Counted from the first letter of the stretch, positions 11,557 through 22,655 are shown. The stretch: DNA of 64,000 nucleotides from Neckera pumila (GCA_963969595.1 OZ018412.1:17176501-17240500); one strand, 5' to 3'. A program made the numbers and translations. The notes: generated by a model not told the origin, from the letters alone.

Positions 11557-11616
11557 AATACAACAAAACCAACAACAATCAAATCAATTCAATTGCCATT
11601 GACCAAGTGGTAGTTT

Positions 11617-13493
11617 TTAACCGCTAAAGGCCACTTGTCCATTGAATGAACAATTGAAAATTTGGCTAAGTTACTATAAAGTCAATTTTGGTCAGATGTT
11701 TATAAAACTTTGAACATGTATTCCCAAGTGGTGATATAATAATTTTTTAAGATTGAGTGCTTGAACCAAAAGTTATACTGCCTTAAATTCTTTTGGCAAC
11801 GTGAGCAATTTGGACATCTTTGGGGCAACTTTTGCAAAAATGCTCATCCATTTTTGAAATATGGCATGTATATAACTAATAAAATATGTCATATAATTTA
11901 AAAAAAGATAAATCTTTTCAAATTACATTCTAAGAGGAGTCAAACATTGTTAACCTCTAAAGGCCCAAGGCCATTTTTATGCCAACAAACACCCAAAATT
12001 GCCATTTTTTTAGCAAAGAGTGAAAAAAAATCAAAAATGTTTTTTTTGCACATCTATTGTAGGATCTTACACCTAACTATTATGAGAATGTGTGGAAAAA
12101 ATTTCAGAATTTTTGACCGCATAGATTGCAAGATATCTACGTTTAAAGTGAAAAAAACAAATTTTTCAGCACATTGTGGGACTGGAATTTTTGACTTTGA
12201 ACATGTTTAACTTAAAATTTTTACACTACGAAGTTTTGGGCTTTAAATTTTTATAGTGAATAATTGCGTTGAAAATCTACCCAAAAAAAAGAAATTCAAA
12301 AAAACTTTATTTTCATTATTAAAAAAATTGTTAAATAAAAGTAGGTACAAGATAGAAGGAAAATCTAGAATATTCGTATATTTTAGATGGAATTAAAATG
12401 CACTAATCCCAATGGTCAAATTCTTCTAGCATGTAAATTTAACCATGCAAAAAAAAAAGATTTGAAAAATTTCAAAAAATTGCATTTAGAAATGAATCCT
12501 ACAAGATAATTTTGTCAAAAACATGCTCTAACTGCCCCCAACAAGAATGTCCATAACATTCTCATAACAAATCCAAATGAAATGAATCAAAGCTTTTTAG
12601 ATAGACAAAAATATAATCTATAAGAAAAAAAATACTAAAAAAAAAGAAAAAAAAAAGTGCAAATTTTTTGTGCAGCCCCCCGTCCCCTGTTTTGAACTTA
12701 TTTGGTCATAACTTTTGTTCACAGGCACCAATTGTGAAAAAAATTATATTCCTATGAAGCTAATTAGTTTTTCTATCTTCCAAAAAGTTTCAAAAAATCA
12801 GGAGAAAATTTCAGCCCGTAGGTACCTGCCCGAAAACGCATTTGTTCCCCGAAGAGACAATGGGCTTTTAGGGGTTAAATATATTGAAACATCTTCAAGA
12901 AAAAACGTTTTTTTCTAACTTCAAGCCTTAACCTATCATCTTGCACTCTGGGAAGTCAAAGTTTTGATTTGAAAACTTTCCTACATAATCCATAAGTTTG
13001 TCTCTAATTTCTAACTATTTGGATTTCTGATAAAAAATTTCTTCATTACACAAGAATTATCAAAACATGACTAGTGTATTGCCATTGCACTTAACCTCTA
13101 CGCATTATTTGCAAGTTGATTTAGAATAAGCTAGATACTATATTTGCTTTTAAAATTTTTGATGAGTGAATCCAACATTATATACTTATGCATGATCAAA
13201 ATTCTCATTTTTGTATACAACAAGAATTTTATTCCAAGAGGACTCAAAGTGTGTTGACCTTGTTTTGCATGAATGAAAAGAATGTTTGTTTTTACACTTT
13301 GTATATTATAATCTTTCAATCCATGCTATCAAATTGGCCGGAATTTTTTCCACACATTGCTTTACTTGTTCCGTGTACTTTTATAAAACTAAAATTTAAA
13401 GCTTTAAACAAAATTGATCTTGGACAATGCATCAATAATTGGTAGTTTTGGACTTTTCTTCTTCCATAACACCCTCAAGCTTTTAGGGGTTAA
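11617..13493 (+). mobile_element. TTAA element E (subfamily 2), host of nested element F
   Basis: The left end TTAACCGCTAAAGGCCAC and the right end GCTTTTAGGGGTTAA enclose 1877 bp. Removing the complete element F (929 bp) leaves about 948 bp, the standard family length. Right-side blocks (ATAATCTTTCAATCCATG, TTCCACACATTGC) match subfamily 2. E is more diverged than F, as expected for the older host. Confidence 0.65.
11950..12878 (-). mobile_element. TTAA element F (subfamily 2), nested in E
   Basis: This 929-bp copy lies in opposite orientation to C and H. It starts TTAACCTCTAAAGGCCCAAG and ends TTGTTCCCCGAAGAGACAATGGG-(N)-TTTAGGGGTTAA. The reverse-complement internal motif (TAGGATCTTACACCTAA) sits 111 bp from its left border, the same distance as in the forward copies. 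There is no long frame. Confidence 0.75.
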
Positions 13494-14018
13494 TAACAAG
13501 TTTTTAATTGAACACTTTAAAATCTCCACTGAAACTATTGTATGAACATCCCATTCACTATGATTCTGTGAAATGCATATGGCTTCAAAGATTGAAGTTA
13601 TAAGGACTATAAACTCTATTTTTGTGTTGTACAATTTTCAATTTGTTGAACCGACAAAGGTAATCCTCCCTATTTGTGAAATGTAACAAATTTTGCCACT
13701 TACAGTCAATATCTTGCATTTACATTTCATTTTTTGATATATAGACTACAAGTATTATAGCACAATTTCAATCAATTACACTTCATCATTGATTTTTTGA
13801 TTGCATTCATTTTATCATCCACATAAAATGATTTGTCTACATTTATATTCACCAAACGAGAAGAGCTAGCACATCAGCATAGAATCTATGAGTTCATGAG
13901 CCTAAGAGTCTAATTATGAACAATTTTTATGGTTATAGCTTTTTATATTATAGGTATCTATGTAATTAGACTCTTTCCATAGTACAATATACTTATATAG
14001 GTTCCACTATACTTTAGA
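13494..14018. other. AT-rich intergenic DNA
   Basis: No gene or recognisable element is seen between the TTAA cluster and the next MITE. Confidence 0.4.
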
Positions 14019-14264
14019 GGAAACTTGGGGCCTTTGGAGGGCTATTTTAGGCTCGTTCTCCAATCTGGCCAGATTCTGTGAATAGGAGTACGAGCTGCTA
14101 GAAAAAAATTTTGAGTTTTTTTTCCAAATATCATTCTAAGCATTTTTCTTTTCGAAAAAATGATGTGGCATAGTCTCGGCCACATTAGCTAGCAGTTATC
14201 TTGTATTCATGCAGTCTGGGGAGAACGCAAGATAACTCACAGTTTTTCAAAGGCCCCAAATTCC
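14019..14264. mobile_element. MITE with GGGGCCTTTG terminal inverted repeats
   Basis: A 246-bp unit begins GGAAACTTGGGGCCTTTG and ends CAAAGGCCCCAAATTCC. Inside these are further inverted matches (GTTCTCC near 14056 against GGAGAACG near 14219). The structure is a short non-coding foldback MITE; the superfamily is unassigned. Confidence 0.6.
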
Positions 14265-14597
14265 TTCTAATGAGAGAAAGGGATATTTGTCGTGTGGACC
14301 CCTGAGAATCACATACAAAATCATATATATCATATTGGAGAAAGTTAGATCTTTTATAAAGATTAAATTTTCAAAATTTATCGTTTCATGGTCATGCCAA
14401 TAATTCACATAAAATTCAAACACTTATTTCATTCATCTGTGATGAATAAAATGAATAGTACTCCAAATGCCTTCAAGAGTCATATAACAACAAGATTCAA
14501 TTTGTTTGAAGAGCTTTAGTTTCAAAGGAAGTTAACGCCTCATATAATTTTTAAATTATATTTCGATACCTATTTTTTTTTGTTACGATGAGATCTC

Positions 14598-15200
14598 ATG
14601 AAGCGTGCATCTTCTACTTGCATTTTTGGTATCATCGGAAAGCTCTCTATACAGAGGGGTGCACGGGCTTTGTTTTATGACATTTGGACCTACAGTGTGA
14701 AAGTTATGGGATTTTCAGTTATTTTTGGATCTATACTTCTGCTAAATTATGCTAAATTATATATCTCTTGGATTGCGCATTAGGCGGTCACATTCTTAGT
14801 ACAATTAGAAACTACTTTGCAAGGAAGGGTGAATGAGCTTTATTTCGTAGCGTTTGGACCTACAATGTAAAAGTTATGGATTTTTGAGTTATTTTTAAAT
14901 CTTACAATATGTATCTTTTGGACCATATGTCAATCGGTTGGATTCTTGAAAGCTCTTTGCAAGGAGGGGTGTATGGACTTTATTTTGCAGCATTTTAACT
15001 ATGGTGTGAAGTTTTGGATTTTGAATTATTTTTATATTTTAAATTATGTATCATTTGGATTGTGCACCATCTGGTTGCATTTATGGTATTATCGGAAAGC
15101 GCTTTGCAAAGAAAGGTGTACAAATTTTTTTCATGGCGTTCTGACACACAAAAGAAAAGATACTGAATTTGAACTTTTTATGAATTAAAAAAATTAGAAA
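14598..15200 (+). repeat. GGAAAGCTCT-GAGGGGTGCACGGG repeat, four degenerate units
   Basis: Four units of about 150-165 bp follow each other. Each contains a variant of TCGGAAAGCTCT, then GAGGGGTGCACGGGCTTTG, then TTTGGACCTACA-TGTGAAAG and GGATTTTGAGTTATTTTT. Further copies of the same family lie at 16196-16420 and 41760-42150. Frames through it are broken. The class of repeat is unknown. Confidence 0.65.
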
Positions 15201-15212
15201 ATCCATGCTAAC

Positions 15213-15340
15213 TTAATCCCTAAAGGACTAAGGTGATTTTTCTATCAAAATCCACTCAAAACTGTCATTTCTATTGCAAAGAGCAAAGAGCTTTAGAATT
15301 AATTTTTTTTGCATATACAACCATAAAATCTTATATTTGA

Positions 15341-15422
<82 letters not shown>

Positions 15423-16179
15423 GAGAGAGAGAGAGAGAGAGATGTGGAAGATTTCAAAAACTTTAACCATGTTGATTGCAAGATATATGCATTTAAAGTG
15501 AAGAAAACAAGTTTTACGCACCTTGCTTGACTAGATTTTTTGGCTTTGAATCTTTTTAATTCAAATTTTTTGCACTATTTATTTTGATTTTCTACTTATT
15601 TATGTTAAGTTGAGTTGAGAGACTACAAAAAAACTTAGGAAAAAAAGCACTTAATTTTCACTCATCAAAAAATTGTTAAGAAGACGTGAGTTCAAGGCAA
15701 CCGCAATAATCCCAATGGTGAGATTGTCTTAGTAAAAAATTTAACCAAGTCTAACAATTTCTTTTGAAAAATTCTAAAAAATGCATTAAAAAATGAATTC
15801 TTCAAGTTATTTTTTCAAGAAGAAGCTTAGAGTGCCCAAAAACTAAAATTGTCCATAACTTTCTCATTATTAGTCCAAATTAAATGAGACAAAGCTTCAC
15901 ATGTAGACAAAAATATAATCTTTGAGAAAAAAATTTGAAAAAAATTATTTTGACTTTATGTGATTTTTTTTTGTGCTGCTCACCACTCTATTTTTGCTTA
16001 TTGTGCCATAATTTTTACTCCCTAGCATCAATTAAAATAAAAATTATATATTTACAAAGCTCTTGCAAAAATACACAATCTCAAGGAATTCCAAAAAATA
16101 TCACTAAAAATTGAGACAGTAGGAACCTACCTAGACCCAAATTGTCCTCTGAGGGGACAAATGGTCCTTTAGGGGTTAA
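15213..16179 (-). mobile_element. TTAA element G (subfamily 2)
   Basis: This 967-bp copy has ends TTAATCCCTAAAGGACTA and TGGTCCTTTAGGGGTTAA. The subfamily-2 signature near the right side (CCTCTGAGGGGACAAATGG) shows reverse orientation, like F. It carries an expanded (TA)n(GA)n microsatellite at 15344-15442. It sits between two copies of the GAGGGGTGCACGGG repeat family. Confidence 0.75.
15344..15442. repeat. (TA)n(GA)n microsatellite
   Basis: About 75 bp of pure TA is followed by about 20 bp of GA, inside element G. This is a recent expansion, since other copies of the element lack it. Confidence 0.95.
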
Positions 16180-16195
16180 TAAACGACACAAGGCT

Positions 16196-16420
16196 ACACT
16201 AGCTGGCTGTTTGTTTGTTTGTTTGTTACGTTGAGATCTCCCTGACTATGCATCCCTAGTCGCTTGCTTGGTATCATTGGAAAGCCCTTGGCTAAGAGGG
16301 GTGCACGGGCTTTGATTCGTGGCATTCCAACTCACGGCAAAAAAATATATTGAATTTCAAAGTTTTTATGAATAAAAAAAATTAGAAAATTACTTGTACT
16401 TTTGATTTGGCTTGGCAGGA
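16196..16420 (+). repeat. Single copy of the GAGGGGTGCACGGG repeat
   Basis: It opens with GGCTACACTAGCTGGCTG and a (GTTT)n tract, then gives the block TCATTGGAAAGCCCTTGGC, GAGGGGTGCACGGGCTTTG and ends in a poly-A/TTAGAAAATTAC tail. The same order is seen at 41760-42150. Confidence 0.65.
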
Positions 16421-18040
16421 ATACTAGTTTTAATTAAGTCATCAATCACGCTTGGAAGCCCTAATCGTGCAAATTTCCAATCTTAAAAGTCAATCTCAAA
16501 TATCATGACGTATTCGGTTCTCTCAGGTTGCAAATATTTTCAAAATTGACCTTGCCTTACAATGATCAAGTTCCCATATTCTAGTTATTTCATATTGGTT
16601 GTCTCACCATGGACGGACAAAGGATATAAATAGGACCTCTCTATCTTTCATCCTCACTAACTTTTAACGAATGAATTCCTTCATTTTGCCATCAAAATTC
16701 ATTTGATGGTAGATAGTAAGTTTTCTTTAATTTTTCTTGAATTCAACAATTTTGTTTGTTCATTTTATTTTCTTTATTTTTTATTTTTTAAATAAAATTT
16801 TCTACTAACCTTGCCTTATGGGAACGGTATGTAGCAATTGATGTCTCAAAAAACGTCAAAATTGACATTTCTAAAAACCATATTAAATATTTTTAAAACA
16901 TGAAAGTGTGCTTACAAAGCATGCCACATTAGATATTGATGGGTCATGTCAAATTTTCCCAGGTTCACGTCATAGACCGCATCAACAACAAACTAAATAA
17001 ATATTTTCCCTACATGGCACTGTTCGTCTATGTGGAGCTGAGCTGTCTGCCAAATGGCGCACCGTGGGGACCTTCAAAGAACATATCATGAGTAATGTCA
17101 CAAAGAATCCAGCATGTTTTTTGACGTTTCAGCCATGTTTTTTGCTTGTCAATCTTAATGCATTTTAGGAGACATCTATGTTGACATCTATTGCGTCAAA
17201 ATTGACGTCATCTTGCATTTTTGCAGACATCCAAAAAAACTCAGTTTTCTTATAATGTTCCATTGACTGATTGACCTGGTAGCATATATGAATTCTAAAT
17301 TTAGAATTCCACATCAATCAAAAGTTAATAAGGTAGAAGCACCAATTGTCAACCACGCCTTGTATGCAACCGCTAGAGGTGGAGTATTTCCAACCAAAAG
17401 TGAATATATTTTCAATAGAAGCTAGAAATATACTTTTTTGTTTTTTTTCAAGGTTGGGATTACTAAGGTTATGAAACATGTCTTCAAGTAGTGAACAAGA
17501 AAGTAGGAAGTATTGAGTGGGAAGGTATTTTTTGAATGATCGGAATTGGAAGAGTTTAGACATAGGCTATTGGTGAAATGCATTTTTTGGTTTCCAAAAT
17601 TCACTGTAATTTCAATTTTGAAAATTAAATTTTTGTAATCCCCATATTACCTATCTTCTTACATGGAAAAAATTTCACCACCTCTTACTATACATGATTT
17701 TGCATTAAAATTGCTTAAATGATCAAACATTGGTACTTTTACTTTACTCTGTAATAATACTTTTGCTAGAAGGGTTTATCATATCCTTCAAGGCAACCCC
17801 ACAGCTAACACGTAGAATAGGGGCACCAAACAAGGAAATCTTGTAGTTTGGCATACCACCATTTCCTTTGAAGAGTCACGGCTCCACGGGAAGACTCGCC
17901 AAGTGGTCGAAAGGCCCACCATACTTCCTATTTTATTATTTAAAAAAAAATCTTTTCAACTTTTGAAGAGAAGCTTTCAAAAGATTATTAAATAGCTTGG
18001 CAAGCCATGTTCAAGACTCTCCATTTACCCGTCCCTTCTT
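16421..18040. other. Intergenic, no supported gene
   Basis: I see no coding exon. The phrase CGTCAAAATTGAC occurs twice (about 16855 and 17194) among other TGACGT-type words, perhaps remnants of an unrecognised repeat. Confidence 0.35.
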
Positions 18041-19324
18041 CACATTTTGAAGTGGCCAGGCATGTTTTTCACTTCACATGCGTGTGCGTGCCGTCAAGCA
18101 ATTTCTAAGCCACCGCCCACCCGCCCATTGCCCGTGTCCCACCCGCCCATTGCCCGTGTTAAGCGTCCTTGGCGCTCTGCTGTGGGGTTGCTCTCAGGAT
18201 TCAACGAGAGCAAATTCTTTTACAGTACTGTAGTGGAATCGTAGATTCAAAAGTACAGTCAGTTCCTCAAGAATCAAGATTCTTGATGCAGCTTCGCAGA
18301 AACATACACGGGGACCCTGTGGGGAATCAGTGACACACGGAACATCCTCTACACAATAACTTTATGATGGATTGACGGTGCTCACTGAGGGCCAGAGCCT
18401 CGACTTATAAACTACTTGTACTATGCAGTCAGATTCCAGTGTCCAGGAAATAATTTGAAACTTCTTGGTGAACAGAAGCCAACACAGGAGAAACCGACAC
18501 CCAAGAAAGCCCATGCAGGGAGTCAAAAAAGGAAATGCATTACCCAAGAATGTACTGAGAAATGAACAGCGGAACTGGGAAGGTTCATGTTTCTGGCTAG
18601 TACATTCACGAGAGAGATGCACATGTCCAGAAAGTACCTCAATGTTGAAAGCCCCAGTCCCGTGCTACAGGGAGTACAGGCTCTCCATCAACGCTGATTC
18701 AGCAGCTGAAACTGTTTCCAAAAAGTTGTCATTTTAGTATTCAAATACTCCAGTGATGACAGTGCAGTACCTGCAAGTAGGAAGCCATGCACTAGATGTT
18801 TGAGACATCTACTGCACAAAGATACCTCGAAATTATCTCTCAGTTTCGAGAAATCAGTTTCGAGTTATCTTACTCTGGGACATGTCCTCCGAATTGGGGA
18901 TGAATGTGAATGAGAGAGACCTAATCAAAAAAATATCTATGGCAGGAATTGAATCCAAAAATCGTATATCCAAGCTTAGTCAACGCCGTTCACCTTCAGG
19001 TACATGGAATGCGGAGCTCCTCCTTAAAATAATCAACAAGGCTAAGTTAGTGCTGTACTGAACAACCGCGTTGAAGTCAAGCTGGACCATCACGGAAGCA
19101 AAAATTCCATGCTCCAAAACTGTTGGTCCAAAAAACAGGATTCAATGCCAAATTGTCCACGAATTAAATAGGTATTCGCTCCACACAAATGCGATGAATT
19201 CTAAGTGCTGCCGATACAACAAGGCGTTGTATCATAACAAAGCATCCACTACGATTAATTACGTCTTGGTCTCTGATTTCCGTACAACGAGGTGTTGTAC
19301 ATGAAATGCTTAAAATGCATACTT
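18041..19324. other. Mixed-composition DNA downstream of the APS kinase gene
   Basis: Base composition is more balanced here than to the left. A 22-bp tandem duplication (CCACCCGCCCATTGCCCGTGT, twice) lies near 18116-18160. The open frames (for example 18047-18244 and 18465-18737) show no recognisable domain. An unrecognised gene is possible but not supported. Confidence 0.3.
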
Positions 19325-19510
19325 CAATTGCCCTTGCAGCAAGGCACTGGCACAGGATATTGCACTAACTATGCACACTAATAATTCTGTGAAATACAAG
19401 TAGGCCACCGAATCTCTGCAATTGCCATTACAACAAGGCGTTGGAACAGGACAATGCATTAACTATAAACACATAATGTTGTAAAATACAAGTAATCCTC
19501 CGACCATTTG
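19325..19510 (+). repeat. 94-bp direct tandem repeat, two copies
   Basis: The block starting CAATTGCC-TT-CA-CAAGGC occurs at 19325 and 19419, sharing CATTAACTAT, AAATACAAGTA and CCACCGA/CTCCGA words. It probably lies in or beyond the 3' UTR of the APS kinase gene. Related CAACAAGGCGTTGTA phrases continue upstream from about 19217. Confidence 0.6.
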
Positions 19511-19640
19511 CAACATTCCGTTGCAGTGATAGAGCTTCCGTCTTCCGCGAGAAACACGGCCGCATGAACAACAGACCAGCATTTCTCCTGAATCGAAATG
19601 AGCTCTCGACACATGAATAGTGAAACCCGCGTTACCTGTC

Positions 19641-20291
19641 TCAGAAGCAAGGCCCGGTGAGCAATCCATTGATCACCAAATAGTCAACCACGGTCTCCGC
19701 CATGCACTCCGGCGTCACAAGCTCCTCGGCGTCATTCGTCGCCTCCAAAGTCACCTCGGGCTTAGCGGAAACTTCATAAGGATCGTCAATCCCCGTAAAC
19801 CCCTTAATCTTCCCCGCGCGGGCCAACTTGTACAAGCCCTTGCAATCCCGCTTCTCGCAAATCGAGAGCGGCACTTTCATATACACCTCGACGAACTCTC
19901 CTTTCTTCACCAAGCCGCGCGCGAATTCCCTGTCGCGGATGTACGGCGAGATGCAGCTCACGAGCGTCACGAGGCCCGCATCAGCAAACAGCTTCGCCAC
20001 CTCCGCGACGCGCCTGATATTCTCCTCGCGATCCTCCACTGAAAATCCCAAATCCTTGCACAACCCGTGGCGCACGTTATCCCCGTCCAAGACGTAACAG
20101 AGCTTGCCCATACGGACGAGCGCGTGATCAATCGCACACGCCACGGTCGACTTCCCGCTCCCGCTCAACCCCGTGAGCCAGACGACGCAACCCTTTTGGT
20201 TCAACAAGCTCTGCCTCTCCTTCCGCTCCACGCACCCCGGCTGCCACCGAATGTTTGTACACGCCGGCGCCATCCCCACGCCAACAGTCAT
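19641..20291 (-). CDS. APK: Adenylyl-sulfate (APS) kinase
   Basis: This intronless gene encodes 216 residues from the first ATG at 20291; a second in-frame Met is at residue 7. The enzyme phosphorylates adenosine 5'-phosphosulfate with ATP to make PAPS, the donor for sulfation. The P-loop GLSGSGKST is at residues 41-49, the substrate motif LDGDNVRHGL at 68-77, FADAGL at 102-107, and the lid motif KGFTGIDDPYE near residue 160-172. Cys20 in the N-terminal arm and Cys52 after the P-loop are close to the redox-switch pair known from plant APS kinases. There is almost no leader before the conserved TNIRW motif, so no plastid transit peptide is visible and the product may be cytosolic. Usual plant APK genes have introns; this copy has none across its whole length. 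The two-fold 138-bp repeat upstream lies in its leader or promoter. Confidence 0.93.
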   Translation of the reverse strand: MTVGVGMAPACTNIRWQPGCVERKERQSLLNQKGCVVWLTGLSGSGKSTVACAIDHALVRMGKLCYVLDGDNVRHGLCKDLGFSVEDREENIRRVAEVAKLFADAGLVTLVSCISPYIRDREFARGLVKKGEFVEVYMKVPLSICEKRDCKGLYKLARAGKIKGFTGIDDPYEVSAKPEVTLEATNDAEELVTPECMAETVVDYLVINGLLTGPCF

Positions 20292-20329
20292 GGATCTCAA
20301 AAGCCACAAACTCAATTCCCACAAACTCA

Positions 20330-20602
20330 ATCACAACAAACACCACGACACCGCTCCCTCACCAAATTCGATCATTCCACGAACCCAAAAGAAACCCACA
20401 AATCCCACTCAAACTGAACGAGAAAAGAACCAAATCACGCTCAAAAAGAGGGAGAAAATGCTCCACAATCACAACAAACACCACGACACCGCTCCCTCAC
20501 CACCTTCGATCATTCCACGAACCAAAAGAAGCACAAATCCCAGTCAAACTGAACGAGGAAAGAACCAAATCACGCTCAAAAAGAGGGAGAAAATGCTCCA
20601 CC
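20330..20602. repeat. 138-bp tandem duplication upstream of APS kinase
   Basis: Two head-to-tail copies (about 20330-20467 and 20468-20602) share CACAACAAACACCACGACAC, TTCGATCATTCCACGAAC and CAAATCACGCTCAAAAAGAG. They begin about 40 bp from the start codon, so they form the 5' leader and proximal promoter of the minus-strand gene. Open frames reading through are a by-product of the repeat. Confidence 0.8.
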
Positions 20603-21709
20603 GACTCGTGAGACAGAAGAGGGCCATACGGAAAAGGGCGAGCAAACATTATTAACCCTTTCCGGGCGCAATCTCCGCGACCGAGGCGAGGCTGCGAAGG
20701 CGGGGCTGGTTAGTGAGGGAGACCAGGCGTGCGCGTCGAAGTGACGTGGCCCGGGTTGAAGGGGGAGCCACTGAGCCAGCGTCAGTTAACTTAGTGGTGC
20801 GGCGAGTGTGTTTTTGCTTTTGAGTTGTGGCGGGGATTTCGCGCCGTTGGATTGGTTGGATTTGATAGGGGTGGGTGGATGAATTTGTGGATATGCGGAC
20901 ATTGAAATTGGATGAATGTAACAGGTGTCGGGCGAATGGGACATGAGCTCCTTGGTCCCCAAGCATTAACTTGCTCAGAAGTGGTCGTCATCGTGAAATT
21001 GTGTGTCTGTCTTTTGAACGCACAAGTTGTGAGGCACAACTTGTGAGGCACAAGTTATGAGACACAAGTGTCTCTTTTATTTAATTAATTCCCCCCATCA
21101 GTTCAAAAATTTCATTTAAATTATTTTTTTTTAGAACCCCCCCCTCAATTCAGAAATTAAATTAAATTTTTTTTTATCAGTACCCCCCTCCCCTCCCCTC
21201 CCCCTCTTTGTACTTCTCTTACCACAGTTTCTCTTCCAATGCATATGGGACAATGTGCAACCAGCAAGTGAGTAACGTTGTATGAGAGAAACCTACCCTG
21301 GACGGCTGAGATGCAAGAAGAGGAGGATCCATCAACGACTATGAATTTTTCTAAATTGACGGTTGAGAAGGAAGAGCCACTTTTTTTTTGTGATTTATCG
21401 ACGGCTGTTGATTTATGCCTAGGGATGGAAGTGGCTATTCAAGCTATTCATGTCCACATAGGAGATAGTGACTGATTCTGATATCTATTGTTTTCCAAGG
21501 ATCCCCAAGGTTGGAGCTTTGGCACCCAAGAATAAACCCCTGAAGAACATTTATTAGCATGCAATGTCACTGCCATGGTTCAAAAGTAGATGGCGTGAAA
21601 TATTCTACATCCAATAGTGTTTTAGTGGCAGTAGCTAAGCAAACAAGTGGAGCAATGTAATGAGCAAGGTGCACAAAGAAAAGGCAGTAGACATAAAGGC
21701 TATCGAAGG
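20603..21709. other. Intergenic, promoter side of the APS kinase gene
   Basis: The region is GC-richer up to about 20960, then has homopurine/homopyrimidine tracts (poly-T, C-rich CCCCTCCCC runs near 21180-21210). The frame at 21278-21475 (65 residues) has no recognisable domain. The triplet word GAGGCACAA-TTGTGA near 21027-21060 is a short repeat. Confidence 0.35.
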
Positions 21710-22655
21710 CTAATTTATACCAAGACCAAATGAAGGACCAGAGGCACTCCAAGGTACCTAAGGTAGACGTACCCAATATCAACCATTAACCTAATACCAT
21801 CCAAATGTAGGGCTGTCATTGATTCTAGAGTGAGAATCTATGACAATAGTACATGCTTTAACTTCACTTATAAGTGAAGTTAACCCCTAAAGTCCCATTG
21901 TCCCTACGAGGGACAAAATGGATTTTGGGCAGGTTCCTATGAGCTCAATTTTTAATGAAACTTTCTGAAACTTTTCCATAAGATAGAAAAACTTATTAGC
22001 TTTTGGGGAATGTAATTTTTATTTCAATCGGTGCCCGGGAGCAAAAGTTATGCCCAAATAAGCTCAAAACAGGGGAAAAGGGGCAGCAAAAAAATTTTGC
22101 AAAAAATTTAATTTAATTTTTTTAATTTTTTTTCCTTATAGATTATATTTTTGCCTATTTGGAAAGCTTTGATTCATTTCATTTGGACTTTTTATGAGAA
22201 AGTTATGGACAATCTTGTTTTTCGGGCAATGAGAGCATCTTCTTGAAAAAAACTTTTTCTTTCACTTTGAATGCTGATATCTTTCAATCCGTACGGTCAA
22301 ACATCACAAAATTTTTACTACATGATCTGTAAAAAGTGTAGTATAAGATCCTACGGTTATTTTCTAAAAAAAAATAATTTTTCTTATCTTTTAGATGAAC
22401 GCAACAAAAGTAGCAGTTTTGAGTGATTTTTGACAGAAAAATGGCCTTGGGACTTTAGGGGTTAAGGCATATACTTGTGTTAAAGATTCTCATCCTACAA
22501 TCAATGAAGGTCCTACATTTAGGTGGTATTAGGTCAATGGTTGGTATTAAATACGTCTACCTCACTTTGTTAGATGTGAATCATATGACCATGCAAAGCA
22601 AGAACCTAAGACAGAAAATAGTAATGGCACTTTGCATGGTCTTGGTATGAATCCA
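21710..22655. mobile_element. Inverted-repeat element with a TTAA element in its loop
   Basis: The left arm (about 21710-21865) and right arm (about 22465-22655) are long imperfect inverted repeats. Matching words include TACCAAGACCA against TGGTCTTGGTA, GGTAGACGTA against TACGTCTACC, CCTAATACCA against TGGTATTAGG, and CATTGATT against AATCAATG. Arms of at least 110 bp and the lack of a frame suggest a foldback MITE. The loop holds a perfect 20-bp palindrome (ACTTCACTTATAAGTGAAGT) followed directly by element H. Confidence 0.65.
21880..22465 (+). mobile_element. TTAA element H (subfamily 2, 586 bp)
   Basis: Ends are TTAACCCCTAAAGTCCCATT and TTGGGACTTTAGGGGTTAA, with TTAA on both sides. It is the best-preserved subfamily-2 copy, with the internal hairpin CCCTACGAGGG and the motif AAGATCCTACGGTTA about 118 bp before the right end. 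It is shorter than other copies because of an internal deletion. Confidence 0.8.

Noticed and set aside
11431..11613. Open frame with Arg-Glu repeats
   Set aside because: It is a translation of the (AT)n(AG)n microsatellite.
15228..15521. Open frame with Tyr-Ile repeats
   Set aside because: It is a translation of the TA microsatellite in element G.
19620..20655. Plus-strand frames of 89-160 residues opposite the APS kinase gene and its leader
   Set aside because: They are shadows of the GC-rich coding strand and of the 138-bp tandem duplication. The P-loop and other motifs are on the minus strand.
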